64,000 bases of DNA, taken from the NCBI GenBank assembly GCA_965223675.1, contig OZ245013.1, forward strand, positions 1,984,001 through 2,048,000. The letters run 5' to 3'. This DNA comes from JAGQKC01 sp965223675 (GTDB taxonomy: Bacteria; Nitrospirota; Nitrospiria; Nitrospirales; UBA8639). A program made the translations under genes and the position numbers. The notes below the pieces were generated by a model. It did not search any database, was not told the DNA's origin, and saw only the letters and a program-made list of their open reading frames with translations. Each line of letters opens with the position of its first letter. Position 1 is the first letter of the stretch. Below, in pieces: positions 43,798 through 52,784 of this stretch.

Positions 43798-44439
43798 TCA
43801 TTTTCTATTCACCATCATATCCTTCCGAAGCTCTTGTATTGCGGTCATAACTTGCGATGTGACCTTTTCAATGTGAGTTCGATCTGGTTTCGATTCTTTA
43901 GGGAAAATCAGTGGTTTGCCGTAACGAATCTTTGCAGCACACGGAACAAAGAGTGTCTGAACAATTGAGGTTACCGTTCGTTCTTTAGCCCAAACCACAG
44001 AAGCCGGCACAACAGGTACTCCCGTTTTTAAAGCCAGGTATCCTATACCTGGGCGACCTTCTTCATCACGAAAATTGTCAAGACCACCCTCTGGGAAAAG
44101 ACCCACGACTCCACCCTGTCCCAATCGCTGTAACATGCGACGAACAGCATTGATATCCTGACGGCCTCGTTTTACGGGGATGGCATCCATGGCTTCATAC
44201 GCCCATTGAAAACACGACGCGTAAATTTCCTGCGCCATCAAAAATGAGATAGGTCGTCCAGCTGATGCCAGCAAGACAAGAGGGTCACCAAGAGAAGAAT
44301 GGTTACATACCAACAACACGGGCCCCTTCTCTGGGATGGGAGGTGGTGATATCGTCGTCACTCCAAACATAACCCGGCAGACGAATCGGTTGAGCCATGA
44401 GAGCCACTTGTAGTTGAATCTAGGATTTTGTCTTTCCAT
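43798..44439 (-). CDS. plsC: 1-acyl-sn-glycerol-3-phosphate acyltransferase (PlsC-like)
   Basis: A 213-residue PlsC-family acyltransferase. The catalytic HxxxxD motif is NHSSLGDP (about residues 46-53), followed by IPVKRG and the FPEGG substrate-binding motif (about 114-118), with VPVVPASVVW later. It acylates lysophosphatidic acid to phosphatidic acid. A weakly hydrophobic segment near the N-terminus may peripherally anchor it. It is alone between hypothetical genes. Confidence 0.9.
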   Translation of the reverse strand: MERQNPRFNYKWLSWLNRFVCRVMFGVTTISPPPIPEKGPVLLVCNHSSLGDPLVLLASAGRPISFLMAQEIYASCFQWAYEAMDAIPVKRGRQDINAVRRMLQRLGQGGVVGLFPEGGLDNFRDEEGRPGIGYLALKTGVPVVPASVVWAKERTVTSIVQTLFVPCAAKIRYGKPLIFPKESKPDRTHIEKVTSQVMTAIQELRKDMMVNRK

Positions 44440-44667
44440 TACCCTCGACTCTTACCAAAGTTTTCCTTACTTGCAAAGACTAAATACATCATCCCATTTG
44501 TCGTGGTGATCTACCGATCTCTCGATATGCGCGAACGACGGATTCACTGCTACGTGCAGAATTTGACGATTGAGGGCTGAAGTTGGCGTAGAGATAGAAA
44601 ACCGAGAGGAGAGATGAAGTGAAAAGAACTTCTACTCAATCAGAGCAGAATACGAGGAACAACGACA

Positions 44668-45165
44668 TTAGTCATTAGTGACGGACTGGACTTCTTCTGA
44701 TCCATTCGTTTTATTTATGGGTTTATCGGACTCGCTGGATTCTGCTTTTTCCGCATCTATTTCAGAAACTTCTTCAAAAACTTCATCTTCTGGATTGACA
44801 TACCACCTGACAAGCATTTCATCCCACCATACTTCATTCACATCCTCACCAGGGTCTACTCCCAAAAGCTTCACGTCCTCATCCGTGATCGACTCATCTA
44901 TGACGGCAGGTTTAAAACGAGCCCGATCAATGACCTCTTTGGTGGCAAATCCACCAACAATCCACGATGGGGCATCAGCTCGACGTGACTTATACGCTTG
45001 TAAGCCAAGTTTCAAATAAAGAAAAACCTTACGTTGGACTTCATTGTCCAATCCACTTGGAGGGAGAGAGAGCATCTTTTCAATTTTCTTGCGCCACTCC
45101 CGCTGATTGTACCGTGAGGTGATTAATTGAAGAGCCTTTTCCCCGTCTATTGTATCAAGTGGCAT
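44668..45165 (-). CDS. Hypothetical protein, acidic C-terminus
   Basis: A 165-residue soluble protein: a helical N-terminal half (ITSRYNQREWRKKIEKML, VFLYLKLGLQAYKSRR), a central block IVGGFATKEVIDRARFKPAVID, and an acidic, likely disordered tail (EDEVFEEVSEIDAEKAESSE). No family is recognised. It is upstream-adjacent to nothing on the same strand except pmbA about 100 bases away, with which it could be transcribed. Confidence 0.65.
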   Translation of the reverse strand: MPLDTIDGEKALQLITSRYNQREWRKKIEKMLSLPPSGLDNEVQRKVFLYLKLGLQAYKSRRADAPSWIVGGFATKEVIDRARFKPAVIDESITDEDVKLLGVDPGEDVNEVWWDEMLVRWYVNPEDEVFEEVSEIDAEKAESSESDKPINKTNGSEEVQSVTND

Positions 45166-45264
45166 AGATTCCTCTTACTTAACTACCGCTAGTTCTCGGG
45201 TTCCCCCATGCATGAGCAGTATACATCAGAATAAATGATAGAACGCTACTCTTTAGACTAACTT

Positions 45265-46635
45265 CTAGTTGCCAGCCACCATCATTTCTTTAATTTTCAA
45301 GGTTGGACTAGCAATACGGCCTCTAAATTCCAGATCATTACCGACATCCTCAATATTGGCAAAGATCTGTTTTAAGTTTCCGGCTATCGTGATTTCCTCA
45401 ACAGGATAGGCCAATTCTCCATTTTCAATCCAAAAACCAGCTGCACCACGTGAATAATCTCCTGTGAGCATATTGACCCCGAAACCAATTAATTCAGTCA
45501 CATACAGCCCTTGCTTCACTGACCCAATGATCTCCGATGGGGAAGAAGTCCCAGGCACCAAGTACAAATTGGTCGGACCAACAGATGGATTGTCCCCTAC
45601 TCCACGTGATGCGTTGCCTGTAGAATTCATGCCTAACTTCCGACCAGAGTATGTATCTAACAAGTAGCTAGCTAGCATACCATTTTCCACGACCGAGGTT
45701 TTTCTGGTCGCTAATCCCTCTCCATCGAACGGGCGAGACCCCAATCCCCCTGCTAATCGCCCATCGTCGTATACCGTGACGAATTCCGGAGCGAGAGGTT
45801 TACCAAGATGTCCTAATAAAAATGAAGCGCCTTTATAGAGAGAGTACCCAGATACCGCCGAAGCTAAGTGGCCTAATAAACTTTGTGCGGTTTCTTGATC
45901 AAAAATGACTGGTACTTGCTGTGTGGAAACCTTTCTGGCCCCCAAGCGTCGAAGCGTTCGCCGAGCGGCTTCTTTCCCAACGGCCTCTGGACTGTCCAAC
46001 AAACCATATTTTCGTTTGACCGTATACCACGAATCGCGTTGCATGCCACCATTATGATTATCACCTGCAATTGGTGAAACGGACAGGGAAAATGTCGAAC
46101 TTTGATGACAGCCCATAAACCCGTGATGATTCGCAAGGAGTACTGTTCCATGAGACACATCACAATCCGCACCTTCAGAGTTGGTAATTCGCGTATCTGC
46201 TGATATCGCAGCATCTTCGGTTCGACGTGCTAAGTCTATTTCCTGATCAACGCTCAGTGTGGTTGAATCGTACAAGCTAAGATCTGGAAAATCCTGTGAC
46301 ATAAGATGGGCCTCTGGAAGCCCAGACATCTCATCCTCCGCCACGGCTTTCGCTAAAGCGCACGTATCTGCCACCAGGTTCGCCAACGATTCTCGTGAAA
46401 AGTCAGACGTTGAAGCACTGGCTGATCGCTTCCCAAAAAACACTCGTAACCCCAAACTTTTCTCTCGAGCTTTAGACAAACGGTCAACTTCGGAAAGCCT
46501 CACTTGCACAGAGACGGAATCGCCTTCTGCCACAAGCACATCGACTTCAGTTGCTCCTAGTGATTTTGCACGATCAAGCATTTCAGAGGCCAAGGAAGCA
46601 AAGTACTGGTGTTCGGGAACTAATGAGGTTGTCAT
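45265..46635 (-). CDS. pmbA: TldD/PmbA family protein, PmbA (TldE) subunit
   Basis: A 456-residue PmbA homologue. Recognisable segments are VSVQVRLSEVDRLSKAREKSLGLRVFFGKR near the N-terminus (about 48-77), and in the C-terminal domain VIFDQETAQSLLGHLASAVSG, FDGEGLATRKTSVVENGMLAS and GYSRGAAGFWIENGELAYPV-like DYSRGAAGFWIENG. TldD and TldE together form a metalloprotease that processes peptides such as microcin B17 precursor and CcdA. TldE supplies the inactive half of the heterodimer. It follows tldD by 65 bases. Confidence 0.93.
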   Translation of the reverse strand: MTTSLVPEHQYFASLASEMLDRAKSLGATEVDVLVAEGDSVSVQVRLSEVDRLSKAREKSLGLRVFFGKRSASASTSDFSRESLANLVADTCALAKAVAEDEMSGLPEAHLMSQDFPDLSLYDSTTLSVDQEIDLARRTEDAAISADTRITNSEGADCDVSHGTVLLANHHGFMGCHQSSTFSLSVSPIAGDNHNGGMQRDSWYTVKRKYGLLDSPEAVGKEAARRTLRRLGARKVSTQQVPVIFDQETAQSLLGHLASAVSGYSLYKGASFLLGHLGKPLAPEFVTVYDDGRLAGGLGSRPFDGEGLATRKTSVVENGMLASYLLDTYSGRKLGMNSTGNASRGVGDNPSVGPTNLYLVPGTSSPSEIIGSVKQGLYVTELIGFGVNMLTGDYSRGAAGFWIENGELAYPVEEITIAGNLKQIFANIEDVGNDLEFRGRIASPTLKIKEMMVAGN

Positions 46636-46700
46636 AGATAGGTTCTTGGAATGATCTGAATGGTGAGAATCAGAGATGTTTCAATAATTCTTACACAACA

Positions 46701-48143
46701 CTAGGCTTCAATACTGGTTCCTCCGACCGTTATTTCGTCAATACGGAGAGTCGGCAAACCAACACCAACAGGAACGGACTGTCCTTCTTTTCCACACGTT
46801 CCAATTCCTTCATCGAGCTGAAGATCATGGCCCACCATGGACACTTGTTTAAGAATGTCAGGACCACTACCAATAAGAGTTGCCCCTTTAACAGGCTTAG
46901 TGATTTTTCCATTTTCAATCAGATAGGCCTCACTGGCAGAAAACACGAACTTTCCATTCGTGATATCAACCTGGCCTCCACCGAAAGAGACAGCATACAG
47001 GCCTTTTGTGACGGAGCGAATAATATCCTCTGGTTCCGACTCTCCCGCTAACATAAAAGTATTCGTCATTCGTGGTAGAACGATGCTTCTAAAATCCTCT
47101 CTCCGTCCATTGCCAGTCAGTGGGATTCCCAAGAGTCTCGCATTTAATCGATCGGTGATATAACCGCGGAGTACGCCTTTTTCAATGAGCATAGTACGAG
47201 ATGTCGGCGTTCCTTCATCATCCATATTGAGAGACCCTCGGCGAAACGGTAGCGTCCCATCATCAACGATTGTACACACATCTGACGCCACTCGTTGTCC
47301 GATCAGATCACTAAAGGCCGAAGTCTTTCGCCGATTAAAATCCGCTTCTAAGCCATGCCCGATGGCTTCATGCAACAGAATTCCAGGCCACCCGCCACCT
47401 AAGACAACCGGCATCACGCCAGCGGGTGCATCAACAGCCTGTAAATTAAGGATCGCCTGCCGAGCGGCTTCACGTGCAAAATGACGTGCACGGTCTTCTT
47501 CATAGTAATAGGAAAACTCGATTCTCCCACCTCCACCGTAAGATCCAATTTGGTGATTACTTCCATCTTCAGCTATACAGGTCACTTGCAAGCGAGAAAG
47601 TGGCTGAATATCCCCAACCAGCTGCCCATCCGAATTGGCCACCATCACGACTTTTTGCTCTGTAGTAAATGAAGCCATGACCTTGGTAATACGGGAATCA
47701 TAGCGCCTGGCTTCGGTATCGATGAGGTTGAGAAGCGCGACTCGCTCTTCTGTTGCAATTTCACTGACCGACTGTTTCAAGGGATAGAGATCATGAGTTG
47801 GCCCTGGCTGATGGGAAACGGCTATGGGGGTTTCACCTTGAGGTGAATTAGCAATATACCGAGCGGTATCGGCTGCGATTTCCAGATCTTTTTGAGAAAG
47901 ATCGTCAGAATACGCAAAGCCAGTCTTTTCTCCAGCCGTGGCCCGGATCCCGGCTCCCTGACCAATGTGTTTGACAGCCCGCTTCACGATCCCTTCTTCC
48001 ATAGAAACAGATTCAGAAATATTTGATTCAAAATAGATATCTGCATAATCGACATCCCGAGTTTTTACTCGGCCAAGGGCCTGTTGAACATCCTGTTCCT
48101 GCAATGAAAAATGCGAGAGGTTAGGCATAGATGCGTGTTCCAT
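46701..48143 (-). CDS. tldD: Metalloprotease TldD
   Basis: A 480-residue TldD with the zinc motif HEAIGHGLE and the conserved GTCGKEGQ segment whose cysteine lies near the metal. Other landmarks are DDLSQKDLEIAADTARYIA and RTMLIEKGVLRGYITDRLNARLLG. TldD is the catalytic half of the TldD/TldE protease. I chose the ATG at 48143 because AAAGGA lies 8 bases upstream; the frame is open back to 48230 but the added residues lack similarity. pmbA is the next gene, giving a complete pair. Confidence 0.95.
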   Translation of the reverse strand: MEHASMPNLSHFSLQEQDVQQALGRVKTRDVDYADIYFESNISESVSMEEGIVKRAVKHIGQGAGIRATAGEKTGFAYSDDLSQKDLEIAADTARYIANSPQGETPIAVSHQPGPTHDLYPLKQSVSEIATEERVALLNLIDTEARRYDSRITKVMASFTTEQKVVMVANSDGQLVGDIQPLSRLQVTCIAEDGSNHQIGSYGGGGRIEFSYYYEEDRARHFAREAARQAILNLQAVDAPAGVMPVVLGGGWPGILLHEAIGHGLEADFNRRKTSAFSDLIGQRVASDVCTIVDDGTLPFRRGSLNMDDEGTPTSRTMLIEKGVLRGYITDRLNARLLGIPLTGNGRREDFRSIVLPRMTNTFMLAGESEPEDIIRSVTKGLYAVSFGGGQVDITNGKFVFSASEAYLIENGKITKPVKGATLIGSGPDILKQVSMVGHDLQLDEGIGTCGKEGQSVPVGVGLPTLRIDEITVGGTSIEA

Positions 48144-48404
48144 TCTTGATTTCCTTTTCGGCCCCATGGAAAGCTCATCGAGCGAGAGGAGAGTATAGCC
48201 GATCCCATTTTGCAGGCGCAATTTAGTCAAAACTCATGAGATGGGACAAAAGAAGATTACTATCGGCGAAAGTTAATGGCTAAGCCCTCGATATAGGTCA
48301 CTCCCGTTTGACAAACTTCCTATTCCTCATTAGACTGAAATTTGTATAGATCTTCATAGCTTCCCTAGCATATATCTCCATTTCCTGGTCCATTTAGCTT
48401 ATAC

Positions 48405-49202
48405 ATGAGCCACTTTCAGGTTGCGCCCCCTAGTCAAATCGCCGAAACAGAGCTCTTTGCGCAATTAGATGCCGACTTGCTTCCGCGCCATGTTGCCATC
48501 ATCATGGACGGAAACGGTCGATGGGCCGCGCTCCGCGGGCTTCCCCGAATCGAAGGACATCGGCAAGGGTTGACTGCTCTCCGTGATGTTCTTGACATCT
48601 GCCACGAAATTGGCATTCCGCATGTTACGACCTACGCATTTTCGCATGAAAATTGGAATCGTCCGGCCTCTGAAGTCTCCATGCTCATGAGGCTGTTAGA
48701 TGACTACCTGAAACAAGAACGACGGATATTTGCTGAAAGAAAGACAAGATTTTTGCCCATTGGGAGGTTAGAGAAGCTTCCCTCTTCCGTTTGCCAGTTA
48801 GTACAAGAGGTCGCGGAAGAAACACAGCATTTTACCGATCGAGTGCTCACCGTTGCTTTAAGTTATGGCGGACGTGCCGAAATTATCGACGCGGTCAAGA
48901 ACCTTGTTAAAGATATCCAACTCGGTGCCGTGAACGAGAGCCAGATTGACGAAAACCTCTTTGAACAGTATTTAAGCACGAATGGACTGCCGGATCCTGA
49001 TTTGCTGATCCGAACCAGTGGAGAAACACGTATCAGCAATTTCTTACCATGGCAAATAGCCTACACAGAGCTGTATTTTACCAAAACCCTCTGGCCTGAC
49101 TTTCGGCGTCAGGAAACACTTGCGGCACTTCTTGACTACCAAAGCCGAGAACGAAGATTTGGACGCGTGTCCCATGCAGTGTCTCCCCAGAGTGAGTTGT
49201 GA
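48405..49202 (+). CDS. uppS: Isoprenyl (undecaprenyl diphosphate) synthase
   Basis: A 265-residue cis-prenyltransferase. The diphosphate-binding motif is HVAIIMDGNGRWA (about residues 29-41), followed by GHRQG and TYAFSHENWNRP; the C-terminal signature is DPDLLIRTSGETRISNFLPWQ. It makes the C55 lipid carrier for peptidoglycan and other envelope polymers. It begins the run uppS-cdsA-dxr-rseP-proS, and its stop overlaps the cdsA start. Confidence 0.95.
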   Translation: MSHFQVAPPSQIAETELFAQLDADLLPRHVAIIMDGNGRWAALRGLPRIEGHRQGLTALRDVLDICHEIGIPHVTTYAFSHENWNRPASEVSMLMRLLDDYLKQERRIFAERKTRFLPIGRLEKLPSSVCQLVQEVAEETQHFTDRVLTVALSYGGRAEIIDAVKNLVKDIQLGAVNESQIDENLFEQYLSTNGLPDPDLLIRTSGETRISNFLPWQIAYTELYFTKTLWPDFRRQETLAALLDYQSRERRFGRVSHAVSPQSEL

Positions 49203-50092
49203 AGAACCATCTCAGTGACTCTCCCTCCTCTCTTCAGGGGACTCGTCACGAAATTCAGAAAAACCCCCATCGTTTCACCTTACAGCGTGTGTATCCTGCC
49301 CTTATCTTTGCACCACTGTTTTATATTTTTGTTCGGTATTTACCACCAATAGCCTTTTTCATATTAATCTTCATTGTCGCAAGTTTAGCCTTTTGGGAAT
49401 TTACGAAGGTCACGCTTCCCACTCCTCCATCTCCCTTAGCCATGATTGGCTGGATAGGATCTGTAGGTGTTGTGCTGGCTTTTATGCAAGGGACAACAAC
49501 GATTCTGTACTTCGCCATAATCACCTCCATCATCATGGCGCTTCTTCTGACCTTTATGTTCGTTCCCCAACAATTAAAACGATTTCTTTCCAACCCAATC
49601 GGCATTAGTCCTTTTGGCATCGGTTATATCAGTATCTGCCTTGGGCATCTCCTCTTCATTCGAAAGCTCGAATCGGGAGACCTTCTCATTTTTTTTGTCA
49701 TCTTGGTAACATGGGCGGCAGATACGGGCGGGTACTACATTGGAGCGTCAATTGGACGGCGACCTATTTCCCCTCGATTAAGCCCGAAGAAAACCATCGA
49801 AGGCTTTATGGCTGGCATGATCTTTTCCATTGTTCTTGCCGTCATAAGCCACTTTTGGTTTCTCCCATTGTTACGAATTCAGGACTGCATTATCATTGGC
49901 ATTTTGCTCACATGTGTGGGATTATTAGGGGATCTAGCAGAGTCAGCGTTTAAGCGAAGTGCTGGAGTGAAGGATTCAGGCGCTTTGATTCCTGGACATG
50001 GGGGCATTCTTGATAGAATTGATAGCTTGCTGTTAACCGCACCAGCTTTCTATTACTACCTCCTGCTCATCAACAGCACAAGCACTATCTAG
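49199..50092 (+). CDS. cdsA: Phosphatidate cytidylyltransferase CdsA
   Basis: A 297-residue integral membrane enzyme with about eight hydrophobic segments. The family signature near the C-terminus is SAFKRSAGVKDSGALIPGHGGILDRIDS, given here by position 256-284 (S-x3-K-R-x-GVKDSG, GHGG, DRIDS). It makes CDP-diacylglycerol from phosphatidic acid and CTP for phospholipid synthesis. It starts with GTG overlapping the uppS TGA, so translation is coupled. Confidence 0.95.
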   Translation: MKNHLSDSPSSLQGTRHEIQKNPHRFTLQRVYPALIFAPLFYIFVRYLPPIAFFILIFIVASLAFWEFTKVTLPTPPSPLAMIGWIGSVGVVLAFMQGTTTILYFAIITSIIMALLLTFMFVPQQLKRFLSNPIGISPFGIGYISICLGHLLFIRKLESGDLLIFFVILVTWAADTGGYYIGASIGRRPISPRLSPKKTIEGFMAGMIFSIVLAVISHFWFLPLLRIQDCIIIGILLTCVGLLGDLAESAFKRSAGVKDSGALIPGHGGILDRIDSLLLTAPAFYYYLLLINSTSTI

Positions 50093-50117
50093 GCTCTGAG
50101 ACGGGAAGGATATCGTC

Positions 50118-51278
50118 ATGAAAAATATCGTGATTCTTGGCTCAACCGGGTCAATAGGAGCGAGTACCTTAGACATCGTATCGAGGTTTCCTGATCAATT
50201 CTCCATTGTGGGTCTTACTGCTGGGGAAAATGATGAAAAGCTTGAAGAACAAATTCGAACCTTTCGACCACAAGTCGTGGCGCTTTCTTCTGAAACCGCG
50301 GCCGATAAATTACGGTCTCGATTGAACGGACATCCGGTAGAAATATTAAGTGGTGAAGAAGGTCTGTGCGCAGTTGCAAAGGATACGCAGAGTGACGTAG
50401 TCATTTCTGCTATTGTCGGTGGTGCCGGACTCATGCCAACGATGACAGCCATTCGGGCTGGACGCCAGGTTGCCCTAGCGAATAAAGAGCCCATGGTGAT
50501 GGTTGGTCGGCTCATGCAAGAAGAAGCTCACAAACAAGGCACGAGAATATTTCCTATTGATAGTGAACATAGTGCCATTTTTCAATCGTTGGAAGGCCAT
50601 CGACGCGAAGATGTTCGTCGTATTGTACTGACAGCCTCCGGAGGACCATTTTGGGATTGGCCCCCGGAAGAAATCAAACATGTGACGACAGAACAGGCGC
50701 TAAAACACCCTAATTGGAAAATGGGCGCAAAAATTACGATCGACTCAGCCACACTGATGAATAAAGGCTTAGAAGTGATTGAGGCTCGTTGGCTCTTTGA
50801 TATTCCCCCGACTCAAATTAACATCGTGATCCACCGAGAAAGTATTATTCATTCTTTGGTAGAATATCGCGATGGCTCCGTGATGGCTCAACTTGGGCTC
50901 CCTGATATGCGAACACCTATTTCCTATGCGCTCAATTATCCTAAACGGGTCCCTTTGGATCCTCCATTACTTGACCTCGGGAAAATTGCCCATCTGAACT
51001 TTGCACAACCTGACTTCACGAAATTCCCCTGTGCCCAGCTAGCGTATGACGCCTTGGCTGAAGACGGAGGGCTTCCGGCTACGCTAAACGCGGCCAATGA
51101 AGTAGCCGTTCAAGCGTTTTTAGAAAAAACGATATCTTTTGTGGATATTCCCAAAATCATTGAAGAAACGATGAATGCGTATCATCCACAGGAAATATGT
51201 TCTGTTGAAGATGCGTTAGAAATCGATCGATGGGCTCGAGAAAAAGCCACAACACTTCGTGCCCTAGCCGTGAAATAA
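50118..51278 (+). CDS. dxr: 1-deoxy-D-xylulose 5-phosphate reductoisomerase
   Basis: A 386-residue DXR. The NADPH-binding motif is ILGSTGSIGASTLDIV at residues 5-20; ALANKEPMVMVG contributes the substrate loop, PIDSEHSAIFQ the metal-binding Asp/Glu, and TASGGPFWDW the flexible loop. It makes methylerythritol phosphate, the committed MEP-pathway step that feeds the isoprenoid enzymes uppS and hpnD/E. GGGAAGG lies before the ATG. Confidence 0.97.
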   Translation: MKNIVILGSTGSIGASTLDIVSRFPDQFSIVGLTAGENDEKLEEQIRTFRPQVVALSSETAADKLRSRLNGHPVEILSGEEGLCAVAKDTQSDVVISAIVGGAGLMPTMTAIRAGRQVALANKEPMVMVGRLMQEEAHKQGTRIFPIDSEHSAIFQSLEGHRREDVRRIVLTASGGPFWDWPPEEIKHVTTEQALKHPNWKMGAKITIDSATLMNKGLEVIEARWLFDIPPTQINIVIHRESIIHSLVEYRDGSVMAQLGLPDMRTPISYALNYPKRVPLDPPLLDLGKIAHLNFAQPDFTKFPCAQLAYDALAEDGGLPATLNAANEVAVQAFLEKTISFVDIPKIIEETMNAYHPQEICSVEDALEIDRWAREKATTLRALAVK

Positions 51279-51288
51279 TCAGACTTAT

Positions 51289-52689
51289 ATGAATCTCTCT
51301 CCCTTCATGTTTCTGACCTTCTCTCCTGATGCGATTTTCGTATTCGCACAGAAAATGTGGTGGTTTTTGATCGTGTTGGGTGTATTAGTGGCCTTTCATG
51401 AATATGGCCACTTTTTGGCCGCTCGTTGGGTTGGAGTCAAAGTTCTCAAATTTTCTATAGGGTTTGGTCCCAAACTCTTCAGCCGGACGGTTGGGGAAAC
51501 CGAATATGTAATTTCCGTCGTGCCGCTTGGCGGATATGTCAAAATGTTCGGAGAGGATGATACTGAAGTGATTTCTTCGATAGAGCAGGAGAGGTCCTTT
51601 ACACATCAATCATTGACGAATAAAACACTCATTGTTGCAGCAGGACCAGGGTTTAATTTCCTCTTGACCTATATAATTTTCACAGGCCTGTTGGCTAGCG
51701 GCTCCCCACTGTTTGTTCCAACATTCCAAGATATCACCCCACAAGTTAAAGCCATCATTCCAGACTCTCCTGCCGATCAAGCTGGATTACTCGTTGGAGA
51801 TCGAATATTGCACGCCAACGATACGGAAATCTCCACATATGGAGAACTGTCAGAATCCATCATGAATAGTCGCGGACGTTCAATGACTATTGATGTCCTC
51901 AGGGATGGAAAAGTGAAAACCTTCTTGATTACTCCGGCCTCTGAAACGCATCCCGACCACCCTGAAGAACCTATTTATACGCTAGGGATAGAAGCCATTC
52001 CCCCTGTTGTCGGAGATGTGGTTCCTGATACTCCTGCCATGCAGTCCGGCCTTCTCGCTGGAGATCGCATTGTTGAGATTAATGATCAAGCTATCCATAC
52101 TTGGAGTCAAATGACTGAAATCGTGCGTAGCCATCCCGGCAAGCCTATTCTTATGACTGTTCTGCGCGGAGACCAAACCCATTCCTTCAACATCACGCCC
52201 GCAGCAGAAGAAGACACCAACAAAAATGGGGAAAAACAGGTGATTGGCAGGATTGGCATTCGTGTTCAAGGGCGATCCATGATCAGTACCGATTCATTTT
52301 TGGCAGCTCCATTTGATGGCCTGATCGCCACATGGAAATGGTGTGAACTCACGGTCGTCGGTGTGTACAAACTTCTGACAGGAGAAATATCTACGAAAAA
52401 CATTGGTGGTCCAGTGATGATTGCCAGCGTGTCAGGTGAACATGCAGAACAAGGCATGTCGAGCTTAATTTTTCTTATCGCAATCTTAAGTATCAATTTA
52501 GGAATCTTAAACCTTCTACCTATCCCAATCTTAGATGGAGGACATTTATTTTTCTTTGCCTGCGAAGCTATTCTCGGTCGACCCCTAGGAGAACGATCTC
52601 GCGAAGTGGCACAACAGGTCGGTTTAGTTCTACTCCTATGTGTCATGGTCTACGCAACCTGGAATGATGTCTCACGACTGCTTCAATAG
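51289..52689 (+). CDS. rseP: RIP metalloprotease RseP (site-2 protease)
   Basis: A 466-residue intramembrane protease. The zinc motif HEYGH is in VAFHEYGHFLAARW (about residues 37-50), and the third ligand region is PIPILDGGHL near the C-terminus. Two PDZ domains lie between (DSPADQAGLLVGDRI and DTPAMQSGLLAGDRI). It cleaves anti-sigma factors after a first protease to release envelope-stress sigma factors. It starts 10 bases after dxr, within the lipid/isoprenoid operon. Confidence 0.95.
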   Translation: MNLSPFMFLTFSPDAIFVFAQKMWWFLIVLGVLVAFHEYGHFLAARWVGVKVLKFSIGFGPKLFSRTVGETEYVISVVPLGGYVKMFGEDDTEVISSIEQERSFTHQSLTNKTLIVAAGPGFNFLLTYIIFTGLLASGSPLFVPTFQDITPQVKAIIPDSPADQAGLLVGDRILHANDTEISTYGELSESIMNSRGRSMTIDVLRDGKVKTFLITPASETHPDHPEEPIYTLGIEAIPPVVGDVVPDTPAMQSGLLAGDRIVEINDQAIHTWSQMTEIVRSHPGKPILMTVLRGDQTHSFNITPAAEEDTNKNGEKQVIGRIGIRVQGRSMISTDSFLAAPFDGLIATWKWCELTVVGVYKLLTGEISTKNIGGPVMIASVSGEHAEQGMSSLIFLIAILSINLGILNLLPIPILDGGHLFFFACEAILGRPLGERSREVAQQVGLVLLLCVMVYATWNDVSRLLQ

Positions 52690-52784
52690 ATCACACCTTC
52701 ACAATCATTTCGCTTGACTCAACCACGCTCTCTCAATTAAGACATTTCCACACTTGTAGCCTTATTTTAACAAACAGATTTATT